Positions 36,119 through 46,040 of a DNA stretch of 64,000 nucleotides are shown one piece after another. The stretch is from assembly GCF_013911965.1 (NCBI RefSeq), contig NZ_JACESE010000016.1:1-64000 (forward strand), written 5' to 3'. Position 1 is the first letter of the stretch. The number at the start of each line of letters is the position of its first letter. Source of the DNA: Phenylobacterium sp. (GTDB lineage Bacteria; Pseudomonadota; Alphaproteobacteria; Caulobacterales; Caulobacteraceae). Under the pieces are notes generated by a model that did not search any database, had not been told where the DNA came from, and worked only from the letters and a program-made list of their open reading frames with translations. A program made the position numbers and the translations under genes.

Positions 36119-36550
36119 ATGGCGGCGAAGCTGTCCGGCGGAGGGGGGTCGAGGTTCGATCTCGGCCAGAACAGCGACATCAACGTCACGCCCTTCGTCG
36201 ACGTGATGCTGGTGCTCCTGATCATCTTCATGGTGTCGATCCCGGCCGCGACCGTGTCGATCAAGCTCGACCTGCCGCCGGCGATCCCGCCGCCGCCCGG
36301 CACCGTGGTGGAAGAGCCCGTCCTGATCAACGTGCAGCAGGGCGGCGACCTCTACATCGGCGAGACCCCGACCACGCTCGCCAGCCTGGGCGCCGACCTG
36401 GCCCGCGAGCTGGCCGTGCCGGTCCCGACGGAAGAGCGCGTCTATGTCCGCGCCGACCGCACCGTGAAGTACGGCGAGTTCATGGCGGTCATGAACCAGC
36501 TGCAGACGGACGGCTACTTCCTGGTCGCGCTGATCAACGAAGAGATCTGA
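36119..36550 (+). CDS. ExbD/TolR-type biopolymer transport protein
   Basis: A 143-residue ExbD/TolR protein: cytoplasmic N-terminus, one transmembrane helix (INVTPFVDVMLVLLIIFMVSIPAATVSI) that carries the conserved aspartate of the proton-motive ExbB/ExbD complex, then a periplasmic domain. It energises TonB- or Tol-type transport across the envelope. AAGGGAAGG sits just before the ATG. ExbB and TonB genes, normally adjacent, are absent here, so it may serve a complex encoded elsewhere. A good terminator follows (36578-36608). Confidence 0.92.
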   Translation: MAAKLSGGGGSRFDLGQNSDINVTPFVDVMLVLLIIFMVSIPAATVSIKLDLPPAIPPPPGTVVEEPVLINVQQGGDLYIGETPTTLASLGADLARELAVPVPTEERVYVRADRTVKYGEFMAVMNQLQTDGYFLVALINEEI

Positions 36551-36577
36551 TCTCTTTCGGACCAGGCCTGAAACCTG

Positions 36578-36608
36578 AAACGCCCGTCGGTTTTCCGGCG
36601 GGCGTTTT
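36578..36608 (+). terminator. Rho-independent terminator of exbD
   Basis: AAACGCCCG (36578-36586) pairs with CGGGCGTTT (36599-36607), with extra CGG/CCG pairing toward the loop, followed by a T-run (36605-36608). It is positioned 28 bp after the exbD stop. Confidence 0.85.
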
Positions 36609-36626
36609 GCTGTCTGCGACCGCCCT

Positions 36627-36668
36627 CGTCCTTCGCGGCCCCGTTCGCGCAGGGCGCCTCGAAGGACG
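36627..36668. repeat. Inverted repeat next to cobW-like gene
   Basis: CGTCCTTCG (36627-36635) and CGAAGGACG (36660-36668) form a perfect 9-bp inverted repeat around a GC-rich 24-base centre, 10 bp from the stop of the CobW-type gene. It may be a terminator for that minus-strand gene or a remnant of the short GTCCTTCGAGG-type intergenic palindromes common in Caulobacterales. Confidence 0.45.
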
Positions 36669-36677
36669 GGCGCCGCC

Positions 36678-37748
36678 TCAGGCCGCGCAGGCCTCGAAGC
36701 CGGCCTTGAGCTCCGCCTCGTCCAGGTTCCGGCCGATGAAGACCATGCGGCTGAAGCGCTTCTCGTCCTCGCGCCAGTCGCGCTGGAAGTCGCCCTCCAG
36801 GATCATGTGGACGGCCTGGAACACCAGGCGGCGGTCCTCGCCGGCGATGTCGAGAATGCCCTTGGCGCGCAGGATGTCCGGCCCCTGCGCCTGCAGCACC
36901 TCGTTCAGCCAGTGGGTGACCTTGGTCCCGTTCAGCGGCCGGTCGAGCGTGAGCGAGACGCCGCGTATGCCGGCTGCGGCGACGTGGTCGTGCGGATGAT
37001 CATGGCCGTGGTGGTGATGATCGTGATCGCCGTGATCGTGATGATGGTCATGGTCGCAAGTCTCGTCGTGCACGTGGCCCGGTTCGCCATGGGCCGGATT
37101 GAGGAACGCCGGATCGATCTCGTTGATCCGGGCGAGATCGAAGCTGCCGCGGCCGAGCACCTGGTCCAGCGGCACGTTCGACCGCTGCGCGCGATGGATC
37201 GGCGCCAGCGGGTTGATCCGACGGATCTGGGCCTCGACCGAGGCGAGTTCGCCTTCAGTGACGAGGTCGGTCTTGTTCAGGATGATCTGGTCGGCGAAGG
37301 CGATCTGCTCCACCGCCTCGTGGCTGTCGGCCAGGCGCAGGGGCAGGTGCTTGGCGTCGACCACGGTGGTGACCGAATCGAGCTGCGCCTTGGCGCGGAC
37401 GTCGTCGTCGACGAAGAAGGTCTGGGCCACGGGGCCGGGATCGGCCAGGCCCGTCGTCTCGACGATGATGGCGTCGAACTTGCCCTTGCGCTTCATCAGG
37501 CCGGAGACGACGCGGATCAGGTCGCCGCGCACCGTGCAGCAGACGCAGCCATTGTTCATCTCGAAGACTTCTTCGTCGGCGCCGACGATGAGGTCGTTGT
37601 CGATGCCCACCTCGCCGAACTCGTTGACGATGACGGCGTAGCGCTTGCCGTGATCCTCGCTGAGGATCCGGTTGAGGAGCGTGGTCTTGCCGGCGCCGAG
37701 ATAGCCGGTCAGCACGGTCACGGGGGTCTTGTCGGTCATGGCTCTCAT
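36678..37748 (-). CDS. CobW/COG0523 family GTP-binding metallochaperone
   Basis: A 356-residue G3E GTPase. [16 protein letters not shown] (residues 13-26) is the P-loop, [15 protein letters not shown] contains the CxCC metal site (C68, C70, C71), [17 protein letters not shown] and LNKTDLV complete the GTPase core. A long histidine/aspartate-rich stretch ([19 protein letters not shown] region) lies between the GTPase and C-terminal domains and suits zinc or cobalt binding. Such proteins deliver metal to target enzymes, often under zinc starvation. An alternative start ATG lies at 37739. A Zur-like palindrome lies 76 bp upstream. Confidence 0.9.
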   Translation of the reverse strand: MRAMTDKTPVTVLTGYLGAGKTTLLNRILSEDHGKRYAVIVNEFGEVGIDNDLIVGADEEVFEMNNGCVCCTVRGDLIRVVSGLMKRKGKFDAIIVETTGLADPGPVAQTFFVDDDVRAKAQLDSVTTVVDAKHLPLRLADSHEAVEQIAFADQIILNKTDLVTEGELASVEAQIRRINPLAPIHRAQRSNVPLDQVLGRGSFDLARINEIDPAFLNPAHGEPGHVHDETCDHDHHHDHGDHDHHHHGHDHPHDHVAAAGIRGVSLTLDRPLNGTKVTHWLNEVLQAQGPDILRAKGILDIAGEDRRLVFQAVHMILEGDFQRDWREDEKRFSRMVFIGRNLDEAELKAGFEACAA

Positions 37749-37823
37749 CTAGTCACTGCCAGGGCCGGTGGGAACAGGCCTGTGCGCGACGATCGTCGTT
37801 CGGCCGCTTGACGCCCGGACGAC

Positions 37824-37838
37824 TGTTATAGAATAACA
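37824..37838. promoter_or_regulatory. Candidate Zur box between divergent metal genes
   Basis: TGTTATAGAATAACA is a perfect palindrome (TGTTAT-AGA-ATAACA) in a gap of 120 bp between a CobW/COG0523 metallochaperone and a CDF exporter. It agrees with the TGTTAT...ATAACA core of alphaproteobacterial Zur operators. It is 76 bp from the CobW start and 31 bp from the CDF start, so it could control either. It is a sequence match with fitting context; binding is not shown. Confidence 0.7.
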
Positions 37839-37868
37839 TCCGCCCGCCCACCGGGCGTCGTCACCGGA

Positions 37869-38861
37869 ATGCCCCGCTTGCCGCCCCAGGACCAGGACCG
37901 CCCGCCCGAGCCCGCGATGGACGCCTTCCGCGTCGACCGCACCTATCTGGGCGCCCATCACGGCCGCAACGAGCGCCGCGCCTGGCTGGCGGCGGGCATC
38001 TGCGCCGTCACCTTCCTGGTGCAGATCCTGGGCGGCCTGGCCTTCAACTCCATCGCCCTGCTGGCCGGCGGGGTGCACATGGCCGCCCATGTCGCCGCCC
38101 TGACCATCGCCGGCCTCGCCTATCTTCTGGCGCGCCGTTACGCCAAGGATGGCCGGTTCGCCTTCGGCACCGGCAAGATCGGCTATCTGGCGGCCTTCAC
38201 CAATGCGGTGGCCCTGGCCATCACCGCCGCGGTCCTGGCGGGCGAGAGCGTCATGCGGCTGACGCAGCCGGAGACCGCCGACTTCCACGGCGCGACCCCG
38301 GTGGCGGTCTCGGTCCTGGCCATCAATCTTCTCTGCATGTGGCTGCTGCGGCCGGCGGAGGCGCCGCAGGAGGCCGCCGAGGACGGCGACCTGAACCTCT
38401 CGGCCGCCCACCTGCACCTGGCCGCCGACGTCGCCGTCTCCGTCCTGACCATCGCCGGCCTTCTGGCCGGGGAGCACCTGGGCTGGACCTGGGCCGATCC
38501 GCTGGCCGGCGCCCTGGGCGCAGTCCTCGTCGCCCGCTTCGCCTGGGGCCTGGCGCGGCGCTCGGGCGCGGTCCTGCTCGACATGTCGCCCAATCCCCGG
38601 CTGGCCGCGGAGATCGGCGCGCGGCTGGAGGCGGCGGGCGGGCATGTGGCCGACCTTCACCTGTGGCGGCTGGGGCCCGGGCACCACGCCGCCATCGCCG
38701 TGGTCCGCGACGAGGCCGGCCGCCCCGCGGCGCACTACCGGGCCGCCCTCGCCGACCTGCCGGGCCTGAGCCACGTCACGCTTGAGGTGCGGCCCGAAGC
38801 GCCTCATAGGGACAGGGAAATCCCCGCCGACGCGTTGACTCGCAAGTCCGCGTCTGTATAA
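37869..38861 (+). CDS. CDF family cation efflux protein (DmeF-like)
   Basis: A 330-residue cation diffusion facilitator: six predicted membrane helices with the metal-site helix GGVHMAAHVAALTIAG (HxxxH in place of the Zn-type D), a second site in LSAAHLHLAADVAVSVLTIAG, and a cytoplasmic C-terminal domain (VADLHLWRLGPGHHAAIAVVRDEA). The HMxxH pattern is typical of DmeF-type Co/Ni/Cd exporters. Start at the ATG 37869; an in-frame ATG at 37917 is the alternative. It faces the CobW-type gene across a Zur-like box. The rplU promoter begins inside its last codons. Confidence 0.88.
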   Translation: MPRLPPQDQDRPPEPAMDAFRVDRTYLGAHHGRNERRAWLAAGICAVTFLVQILGGLAFNSIALLAGGVHMAAHVAALTIAGLAYLLARRYAKDGRFAFGTGKIGYLAAFTNAVALAITAAVLAGESVMRLTQPETADFHGATPVAVSVLAINLLCMWLLRPAEAPQEAAEDGDLNLSAAHLHLAADVAVSVLTIAGLLAGEHLGWTWADPLAGALGAVLVARFAWGLARRSGAVLLDMSPNPRLAAEIGARLEAAGGHVADLHLWRLGPGHHAAIAVVRDEAGRPAAHYRAALADLPGLSHVTLEVRPEAPHRDREIPADALTRKSASV

Positions 38862-38862
38862 G
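38835..38862 (+). promoter_or_regulatory. Sigma70-type promoter of rplU
   Basis: TTGACT (38835-38840) and TATAAG (38857-38862) are separated by 16 bases. This is one of the best -35/-10 pairs in the window and lies about 70 bp before the rplU ATG, inside the 3' end of the CDF gene. A transcript would start near 38869, just upstream of the hairpin at 38874. Confidence 0.65.
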
Positions 38863-38873
38863 TCCGCGGCTCT

Positions 38874-38908
38874 CGCCCGCGGGCCATCTCGCGGGCGTAA
38901 TCCTTTTT
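38874..38908 (+). promoter_or_regulatory. Terminator-like hairpin in the rplU leader
   Basis: CGCCCGCG (38874-38881) pairs perfectly with CGCGGGCG (38890-38897) around an 8-base loop and is followed by TTTTT at 38904-38908. It lies downstream of the probable rplU promoter and 25 bases upstream of the rplU ATG. It could be a terminator for the preceding CDF transcript, or an attenuator or ribosomal-protein leader that controls rplU-rpmA. Confidence 0.65.
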
Positions 38909-38932
38909 GCATTAAGTCCAAGGCGCGAACCT

Positions 38933-39529
38933 ATGTACGCGGTGATCAAGACCGGCGGCAAACAGTACCGGGTCCAACCGGGCGACCTGCTCGTGGTGGA
39001 AAAGCTGGACGGCGAGCCGGGCGCCGATGTCGCGTTCGGCGACGTCCTTATGGTGGGCGACGGCGACTCCGTGACCCTGGGCGCGCCCCTCGTGGACGGC
39101 GCGTCGGTCTCGGCGACCCTCATCGAAACCCGCAAGGGCGAGAAGGTTAAGATCTTCAAGAAGATCCGCCGCCAGGGCTATCGCCGGACCCGCGGTCATC
39201 GCCAGCTCGAAAGCGTGCTGCGCGTCACCGCCGTGGCCGGCGCCGGCAAGACCGACAAGTGGGACGGCGAGGTCGACCTGACGCCCAAGGCCGTGCTCGA
39301 CGCCCGCGCACGGAACCTGAAGCTGGCCGAGCCTGCTCCGGTCGAGGCCAAGCCCGCCAAGGCGGCGCCGAAGAAGGCCGCCGCCCCCAAGGCCGAGGCC
39401 GACGAGGCTCCGGCTGCGGAAGCCAAGACGGCCGCGCCGAAGAAGGCCGCCGCCCCGAAGGCTGAAGCCGGCGAGAAGAAGGCTGCGCCCAAGAAGGCCG
39501 CGGCCAAGAAGGAATCGGACGCCGAATAA
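38933..39529 (+). CDS. rplU: 50S ribosomal protein L21 with long C-terminal tail
   Basis: A 198-residue L21. The first ~103 residues are the standard fold (MYAVIKTGGKQYRVQPGD... FKKIRRQGYRRTRGHRQ), but the E. coli protein ends there. Residues ~104-198 are an Ala/Lys/Pro/Glu-rich tail with tandem repeats around AAPKKAAAPKAEA (DNA repeats within 39361-39480). The tail should protrude from the ribosome or fold only with a partner. First gene of rplU-rpmA, preceded by a good promoter and a terminator-like hairpin. Confidence 0.96.
   Translation: MYAVIKTGGKQYRVQPGDLLVVEKLDGEPGADVAFGDVLMVGDGDSVTLGAPLVDGASVSATLIETRKGEKVKIFKKIRRQGYRRTRGHRQLESVLRVTAVAGAGKTDKWDGEVDLTPKAVLDARARNLKLAEPAPVEAKPAKAAPKKAAAPKAEADEAPAAEAKTAAPKKAAAPKAEAGEKKAAPKKAAAKKESDAE
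39361..39480 (+). repeat. Tandem repeats in the coding sequence of the L21 tail
   Basis: Two near-identical units of roughly 70 bp encode A-A-P-K-K-A-A-A-P-K-A-E-A in succession within the rplU tail. They differ by a few substitutions, some synonymous, indicating duplication within the tail. Confidence 0.75.
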
Positions 39530-39557
39530 GGCGGCCCACAAGGTCTAGGAGAGCACC

Positions 39558-39830
39558 ATGGCTCACAAGAAATCCGGCGGCTCCTCGCGCAACGGTCGCG
39601 ACTCGGCCGGCCGCCGTCTCGGCGTAAAGAAGTTCGGCGGCGAAGCTGTGCTCGCCGGCAACATCCTCGTGCGCCAGCGCGGCACCAAGTACTGGCCGGG
39701 CGACAATGTGGGCATGGGCAAGGACCATACCCTCTTCGCTCTCGAGGCCGGCGCGGTGAAGTTCGTCACCAAGCGCGACGACCGTACCTACGTCACGGTG
39801 GTCCAGGCCGAGGGGGCGAGCGCCGAATAG
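39558..39830 (+). CDS. rpmA: 50S ribosomal protein L27
   Basis: A 90-residue L27: [29 protein letters not shown] at the N-terminus, which reaches the peptidyl transferase centre, and [42 protein letters not shown] precedes the ATG. It lies 28 bp downstream of rplU and is followed by two hairpins, the second a strong terminator. Confidence 0.98.
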   Translation: MAHKKSGGSSRNGRDSAGRRLGVKKFGGEAVLAGNILVRQRGTKYWPGDNVGMGKDHTLFALEAGAVKFVTKRDDRTYVTVVQAEGASAE

Positions 39831-39859
39831 GCGGAACCCTCCTTGAGACCGGTTCCGCC
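39830..39859 (+). terminator. Hairpin after rpmA
   Basis: GGCGGAACC (39830-39838) and GGTTCCGCC (39851-39859) form a 9-bp stem that starts within the rpmA stop codon. It has no T-run, so it is more likely a stability or processing hairpin than an intrinsic terminator. Confidence 0.5.
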
Positions 39860-39896
39860 TCCCATCACCTGAGGCGGACCGGACAGGAAAACTCCG

Positions 39897-39930
39897 AACG
39901 GGGAGTCCGGCCGCCGGACTCCCCGTTTTC
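39897..39930 (+). terminator. Rho-independent terminator of rplU-rpmA
   Basis: AACGGGGAGTCCGG (39897-39910) pairs with CCGGACTCCCCGTT (39914-39927) around a 3-base loop and runs into TTTT. It is the strongest intrinsic terminator seen in the window. Confidence 0.9.
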
Positions 39931-39970
39931 GTTTTCCGATGGGCTCCGGGAGAGGGCCCGGGAGGGAAGG

Positions 39971-42739
<2,769 letters not shown>

Positions 42740-42827
42740 GCGGCCTGAAGGCGCGCGCGGCATTTGCCCGCGCCCGGAAAGGGGCCTAGGTAAGGCTCGT
42801 CTTGAGCATAAGGGACGGACACGGATC

Positions 42828-44393
42828 ATGGATGGGGCGGGCCGAAGCCAGGGCGGCGTGCGCAGCGATCGTCTGACGGCGCTCGCCCCCGGCATGACCG
42901 TCATCTATGGCGGCGACAGGATCGCCGTCGTCAGCGAGGCGCTCGCCGCCCGCTTCCGCCCCGGCGACCGGCTGCTGGTCCTGCAGGACTCCGGCGACCT
43001 GCTGCACGTTCCGGCCGCCGAACACGCCGTCGCCACGGCCGCGGTGGACCGGGCCCAGGCCGCCTTCGCCCGCATGGGCGCCGTCTCCGACGATCAGATC
43101 AGCGCCTTCTTCGAGGCCTTCGCGGCGAGGCTCGCCGACGACGCCGTCTGGACGGCGATCGCTGAGGCCAACGCCCGCGACGTGGAAAGCGCCCGCGCGC
43201 GGGGCCGTTCGACCACCCGGCTGGAGGTCTCCGACCCGATGCGGGCCGACATGATCGCCGGCCTGCGCGCCTGGGGCGCCGCCCAGCCCGCCCGGGGCCG
43301 GGTGGTCGAGGCCGTCGCCCACGAGGGCTGGCGCGTCGAGCAGGTGACCGCGCCCCTGGGCGTGGTGGCCTTCGTCTTCGAGGGGCGGCCCAACGTCTTC
43401 GCCGACGCCACCGGCGTGCTTCGGGCCGGCAACACCGTCGTCTTCCGCATCGGCTCCGACGCGCTCGGCACGGCCCGGGCCATCGTCGCGCACGCGCTCG
43501 ATCCCGCCATCGCCGAATCCGGCCTGCCCGAGGGCGCTGCGGTCCTGGTGGATTCCGCCGCCCACGCCGCCGGCTGGGCCATGTTCTCCGACGCCCGGCT
43601 GGGTCTCGCCGTCGCGCGCGGCTCGGGCCCGGCCGTCGCCCAGCTGGGCGGCATCGCCCGCCAGGCCGGGGTGCCGGTCAGCCTGCACGGCACGGGCGGC
43701 GCCTGGATGGCGGCCGACGAGAGCGCCGAGCCTGCGCGCCTGTTCGCCGCCGTCTTCCATTCGCTGGACCGCAAGGTCTGCAACACCCTGAACACCTTCT
43801 GCGTGACGCAGGGCGCCGCCGAGCGGCTGATCCCCGTCTTCCTCGAAGCCCTGGAGCGGGCGGGCGAGCGGCGCGGCCACGGCTGCAAGCTGCACGTGGT
43901 CGAGGGGGACGAGGCCCGCCTGCCCGCCGACTGGCGCGGGGCCCGCATCCTGGCGCGCCGGGCCGAAGGCGACGTGGAGGAGCCGAAGGTCGAAATCCTG
44001 CCCGAGGCCGAGCTTGGCCGCGAATGGGAGTGGGAAGCCACGCCGGAAGTGACCCTGAAGGTGGTGTCCGACCTTGACCACGCCGCCGAGCTCTTCAACC
44101 GCCACAGCCCTCAGTTCGTCGCCTGCCTGATCAGCGCCGACGCAGCCGCCCACGAGCGCTTCTATCAGGCGGTCAACGCCCCCTTCGTCGGCGACGGCTT
44201 CACGCGCTGGGTGGACGGCCAGTACGCGCTCAACAAGCCGGAGCTGGGCCTGTCCAACTGGGAGTTCGGCCGGCTGTTCGCCCGCGGCGGCGTGCTGGCC
44301 GGCGACGGCGTCTTCACCCTGCGCGCCCGGGTGCGGCAGGCCGACCCCCACCTCGACCGCGGCGGGGTTGCGACCCCGGCGCGCCAGAGCTGA
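42828..44393 (+). CDS. proA: Glutamate-5-semialdehyde dehydrogenase with N-terminal extension
   Basis: A 521-residue ProA homologue, about 100 residues longer than usual (~420). Roughly the first 70 residues form an extra region (GMTVIYGGDRIAVVSEALA, RPGDRLLVLQDSGDLLHVPAAEH) not found in typical ProA. The dehydrogenase part has FVFEGRPNVFADATGVLRAGN, catalytic Cys318 in KVCNTLNTFCV and a C-terminal NWEFGRLFARGG. Residues 350-410 also hold extra length. It reduces glutamyl phosphate in proline synthesis. AAGGGACGG precedes the ATG. An unusual ProA, but the neighbourhood with proB supports the call. Confidence 0.88.
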   Translation: MDGAGRSQGGVRSDRLTALAPGMTVIYGGDRIAVVSEALAARFRPGDRLLVLQDSGDLLHVPAAEHAVATAAVDRAQAAFARMGAVSDDQISAFFEAFAARLADDAVWTAIAEANARDVESARARGRSTTRLEVSDPMRADMIAGLRAWGAAQPARGRVVEAVAHEGWRVEQVTAPLGVVAFVFEGRPNVFADATGVLRAGNTVVFRIGSDALGTARAIVAHALDPAIAESGLPEGAAVLVDSAAHAAGWAMFSDARLGLAVARGSGPAVAQLGGIARQAGVPVSLHGTGGAWMAADESAEPARLFAAVFHSLDRKVCNTLNTFCVTQGAAERLIPVFLEALERAGERRGHGCKLHVVEGDEARLPADWRGARILARRAEGDVEEPKVEILPEAELGREWEWEATPEVTLKVVSDLDHAAELFNRHSPQFVACLISADAAAHERFYQAVNAPFVGDGFTRWVDGQYALNKPELGLSNWEFGRLFARGGVLAGDGVFTLRARVRQADPHLDRGGVATPARQS

Positions 44394-44407
44394 GCAAGCC
44401 CTTGCCC

Positions 44408-45067
44408 ATGTGGTTCGCCGGCCCCGCCCGCCGCCTGCCCGCCGCCGGGCGGCCGGCGGCCCTGCGGCTGGGGTTCAAACTCACCCCCGGCATGAAGGTC
44501 GGCCTCTTCGGCGGCTCCTTCAATCCGGCCCACGAAGGTCACGCCCATGTGGCCGAGACCGCGCGGCGGCGTCTGGGGCTGGACCTCGTCGTCTGGCTCG
44601 TCTCGCCGCAGAATCCGCTGAAGTCGAACCACGAGACGGCGCCCCTCTCCGAACGGCTGGCCGGCGCGCGGGCCTTCGCCCGCCAGAACGGCATGAAGGT
44701 CTCCGACGCCGAGACCCGGCTGGGCTCGCCCTACACCATCGACACCATCCGCACCCTCAAGGCGCGCCATCCCGGCGTGAAGTTCGTCTGGATCATGGGG
44801 GCCGACAGCCTGGCCACCTTCCATCGCTGGCGCGGCTGGACGCAGATCATGCGCGAAGCGCCGGTGGCCGTGGTCTCGCGCCCCTGGATCTCGCTGAAGA
44901 GCCGATCCTCCCCGGCGGCCCGCCGTTTCGCGCGCTATCGGCTTCCGTCCAGCCAGGCGCGCACCCTGGCCGACCGCGCCCCGCCGGCCTGGGTCTTCCT
45001 GCGCGGACCGCTCAACTTCCAGTCCTCGACGGCGCTGCGCGAACGCATGCGGCGATCCGGACTCTAG
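44408..45067 (+). CDS. nadD: Nicotinate-nucleotide adenylyltransferase
   Basis: A 219-residue NadD, making deamido-NAD from nicotinate mononucleotide. The nucleotidyltransferase motif GLFGGSFNPAHEGHAHVAETARRRL sits ~30 residues after the ATG at 44408; ATG at 44492 (MKVGLFGGSFNPAHEGH) is the alternative, but no ribosome-binding site precedes it. Alphaproteobacterial NadD proteins commonly have such N-terminal extra residues. The C-terminal ISS-like motif appears as FQSSTALRERM. Part of the proBA-nadD-rsfS-rlmH run. Confidence 0.94.
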   Translation: MWFAGPARRLPAAGRPAALRLGFKLTPGMKVGLFGGSFNPAHEGHAHVAETARRRLGLDLVVWLVSPQNPLKSNHETAPLSERLAGARAFARQNGMKVSDAETRLGSPYTIDTIRTLKARHPGVKFVWIMGADSLATFHRWRGWTQIMREAPVAVVSRPWISLKSRSSPAARRFARYRLPSSQARTLADRAPPAWVFLRGPLNFQSSTALRERMRRSGL

Positions 45068-45146
45068 GACCCTGCGCAAGGCCGCTGACCGCCGGTCGCG
45101 ATCGTGATAGGGTGCGGCCTTGCGAGGGCCTAAGAGGAGTTTCCCG

Positions 45147-45566
45147 CTGAAGAGTGACGCCGCGCAGCGCGCGCAGGAGAGCGCCGGACCTGCCGCCGCC
45201 TCCCAAGACCCCCAGAGTCGCATCGCGGCCCTGGAAGACCTGATCCTGACCCAGCTCGACGACGACCAGGCGCAGGACGTCGTGGTCATCGACCTGAAGG
45301 GCAAGAGCTCCGTCGCCGACGGGCTGATCGTCGCCTCCGGGCGGTCGCAACGGCATGTCGGCGCCATCGCCGACCACCTGCTGCGGACGCTGAAGGAGCA
45401 CGGCTATGGCCGGGCCCGCGTCGAGGGCCTGCCCCACTGCGACTGGGTCCTGATCGACACCGGCGACGTGATCGTCCACCTGTTCCGCCCGGAAGTGCGG
45501 TCCTTCTACAATATCGAGAAGATCTGGTCGGTGGACGCCTCGGGCCACGCGGTCGCCGCCTCCTGA
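45147..45566 (+). CDS. rsfS: Ribosome silencing factor
   Basis: A ~139-residue RsfS (Iojap), which binds L14 and blocks subunit joining in stationary phase. LEDLILTQLDDDQAQDVVVIDLKGKSSVADGLIVASGRSQRHVGAIADHL and HCDWVLIDTGDVIVHLFRPEVRSFYNIEKIW are diagnostic. No ATG, GTG or TTG with a ribosome-binding site fits: AGGAG (45135-45139) stands 7 bases before CTG at 45147, suggesting a rare CTG start. The in-frame TTG at 45120 is the alternative and would add 9 residues. Confidence 0.88.
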   Translation: MKSDAAQRAQESAGPAAASQDPQSRIAALEDLILTQLDDDQAQDVVVIDLKGKSSVADGLIVASGRSQRHVGAIADHLLRTLKEHGYGRARVEGLPHCDWVLIDTGDVIVHLFRPEVRSFYNIEKIWSVDASGHAVAAS

Positions 45567-45575
45567 CGAGGCCGC

Positions 45576-46040
45576 TTGCGCGTGACGATCCTGGCGGTGG
45601 GGCGCCTGCCCCGCTCGCCCGAGACCGAACTGGTGAAGCTCTATGTGGAGCGCGCCACCGCCGCCGGGCGCGCTCTGGGTCTGGGCCCCGTCGAGGTGGT
45701 CGAGGTCGAGGGCCGCAAGACCGGCAAGGCCGGAGAGGCGGAAGCGCTCCGCCCCCATTTCAAGGACGCTCACGTCCTGGTCTGCGACGAACGCGGCCGG
45801 GCCCTGCCATCGCGCGACTTCGCCGCGGAGGTCGCGCGCCTGCGGGACGACGGCGTCCGCCGGCTGGTCCTGGTGATCGGCGGGGCCGACGGGCTCGACC
45901 CCGGCCTGATGGCGGAGGCGCAGGGCCGCATCGCCTTCGGGCCGCAGACCTGGCCCCACGCCCTGGTGCGCGCCATGCTGGCCGAGCAGGTCTATCGCGC
46001 CGTCACCATTCTGGCCGGAAGCCCCTATCATCGTGACTGA
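45576..46040 (+). CDS. rlmH: 23S rRNA (pseudouridine1915-N3)-methyltransferase
   Basis: A 154-residue SPOUT methyltransferase that acts on helix 69 of the 23S rRNA. TILAVGRLPRSPETELVKLYVERA at the start, then the SAM-knot region VIGGADGLDPGLMAEAQGRIAFGPQTWPHALVRAMLAEQVYRAVTILAGSPYH. A TTG start at 45576 gives the usual (M)RVTILAVGR N-terminus; 9 bp after rsfS. It overlaps the next gene by 8 bp. Confidence 0.95.
   Translation: MRVTILAVGRLPRSPETELVKLYVERATAAGRALGLGPVEVVEVEGRKTGKAGEAEALRPHFKDAHVLVCDERGRALPSRDFAAEVARLRDDGVRRLVLVIGGADGLDPGLMAEAQGRIAFGPQTWPHALVRAMLAEQVYRAVTILAGSPYHRD

Noticed and set aside
38874-38908. Simple terminator for the CDF gene
   Set aside because: Not excluded, but the strong promoter lies upstream of it within the CDF 3' end, so a leader role for rplU is also needed; therefore listed as regulatory.
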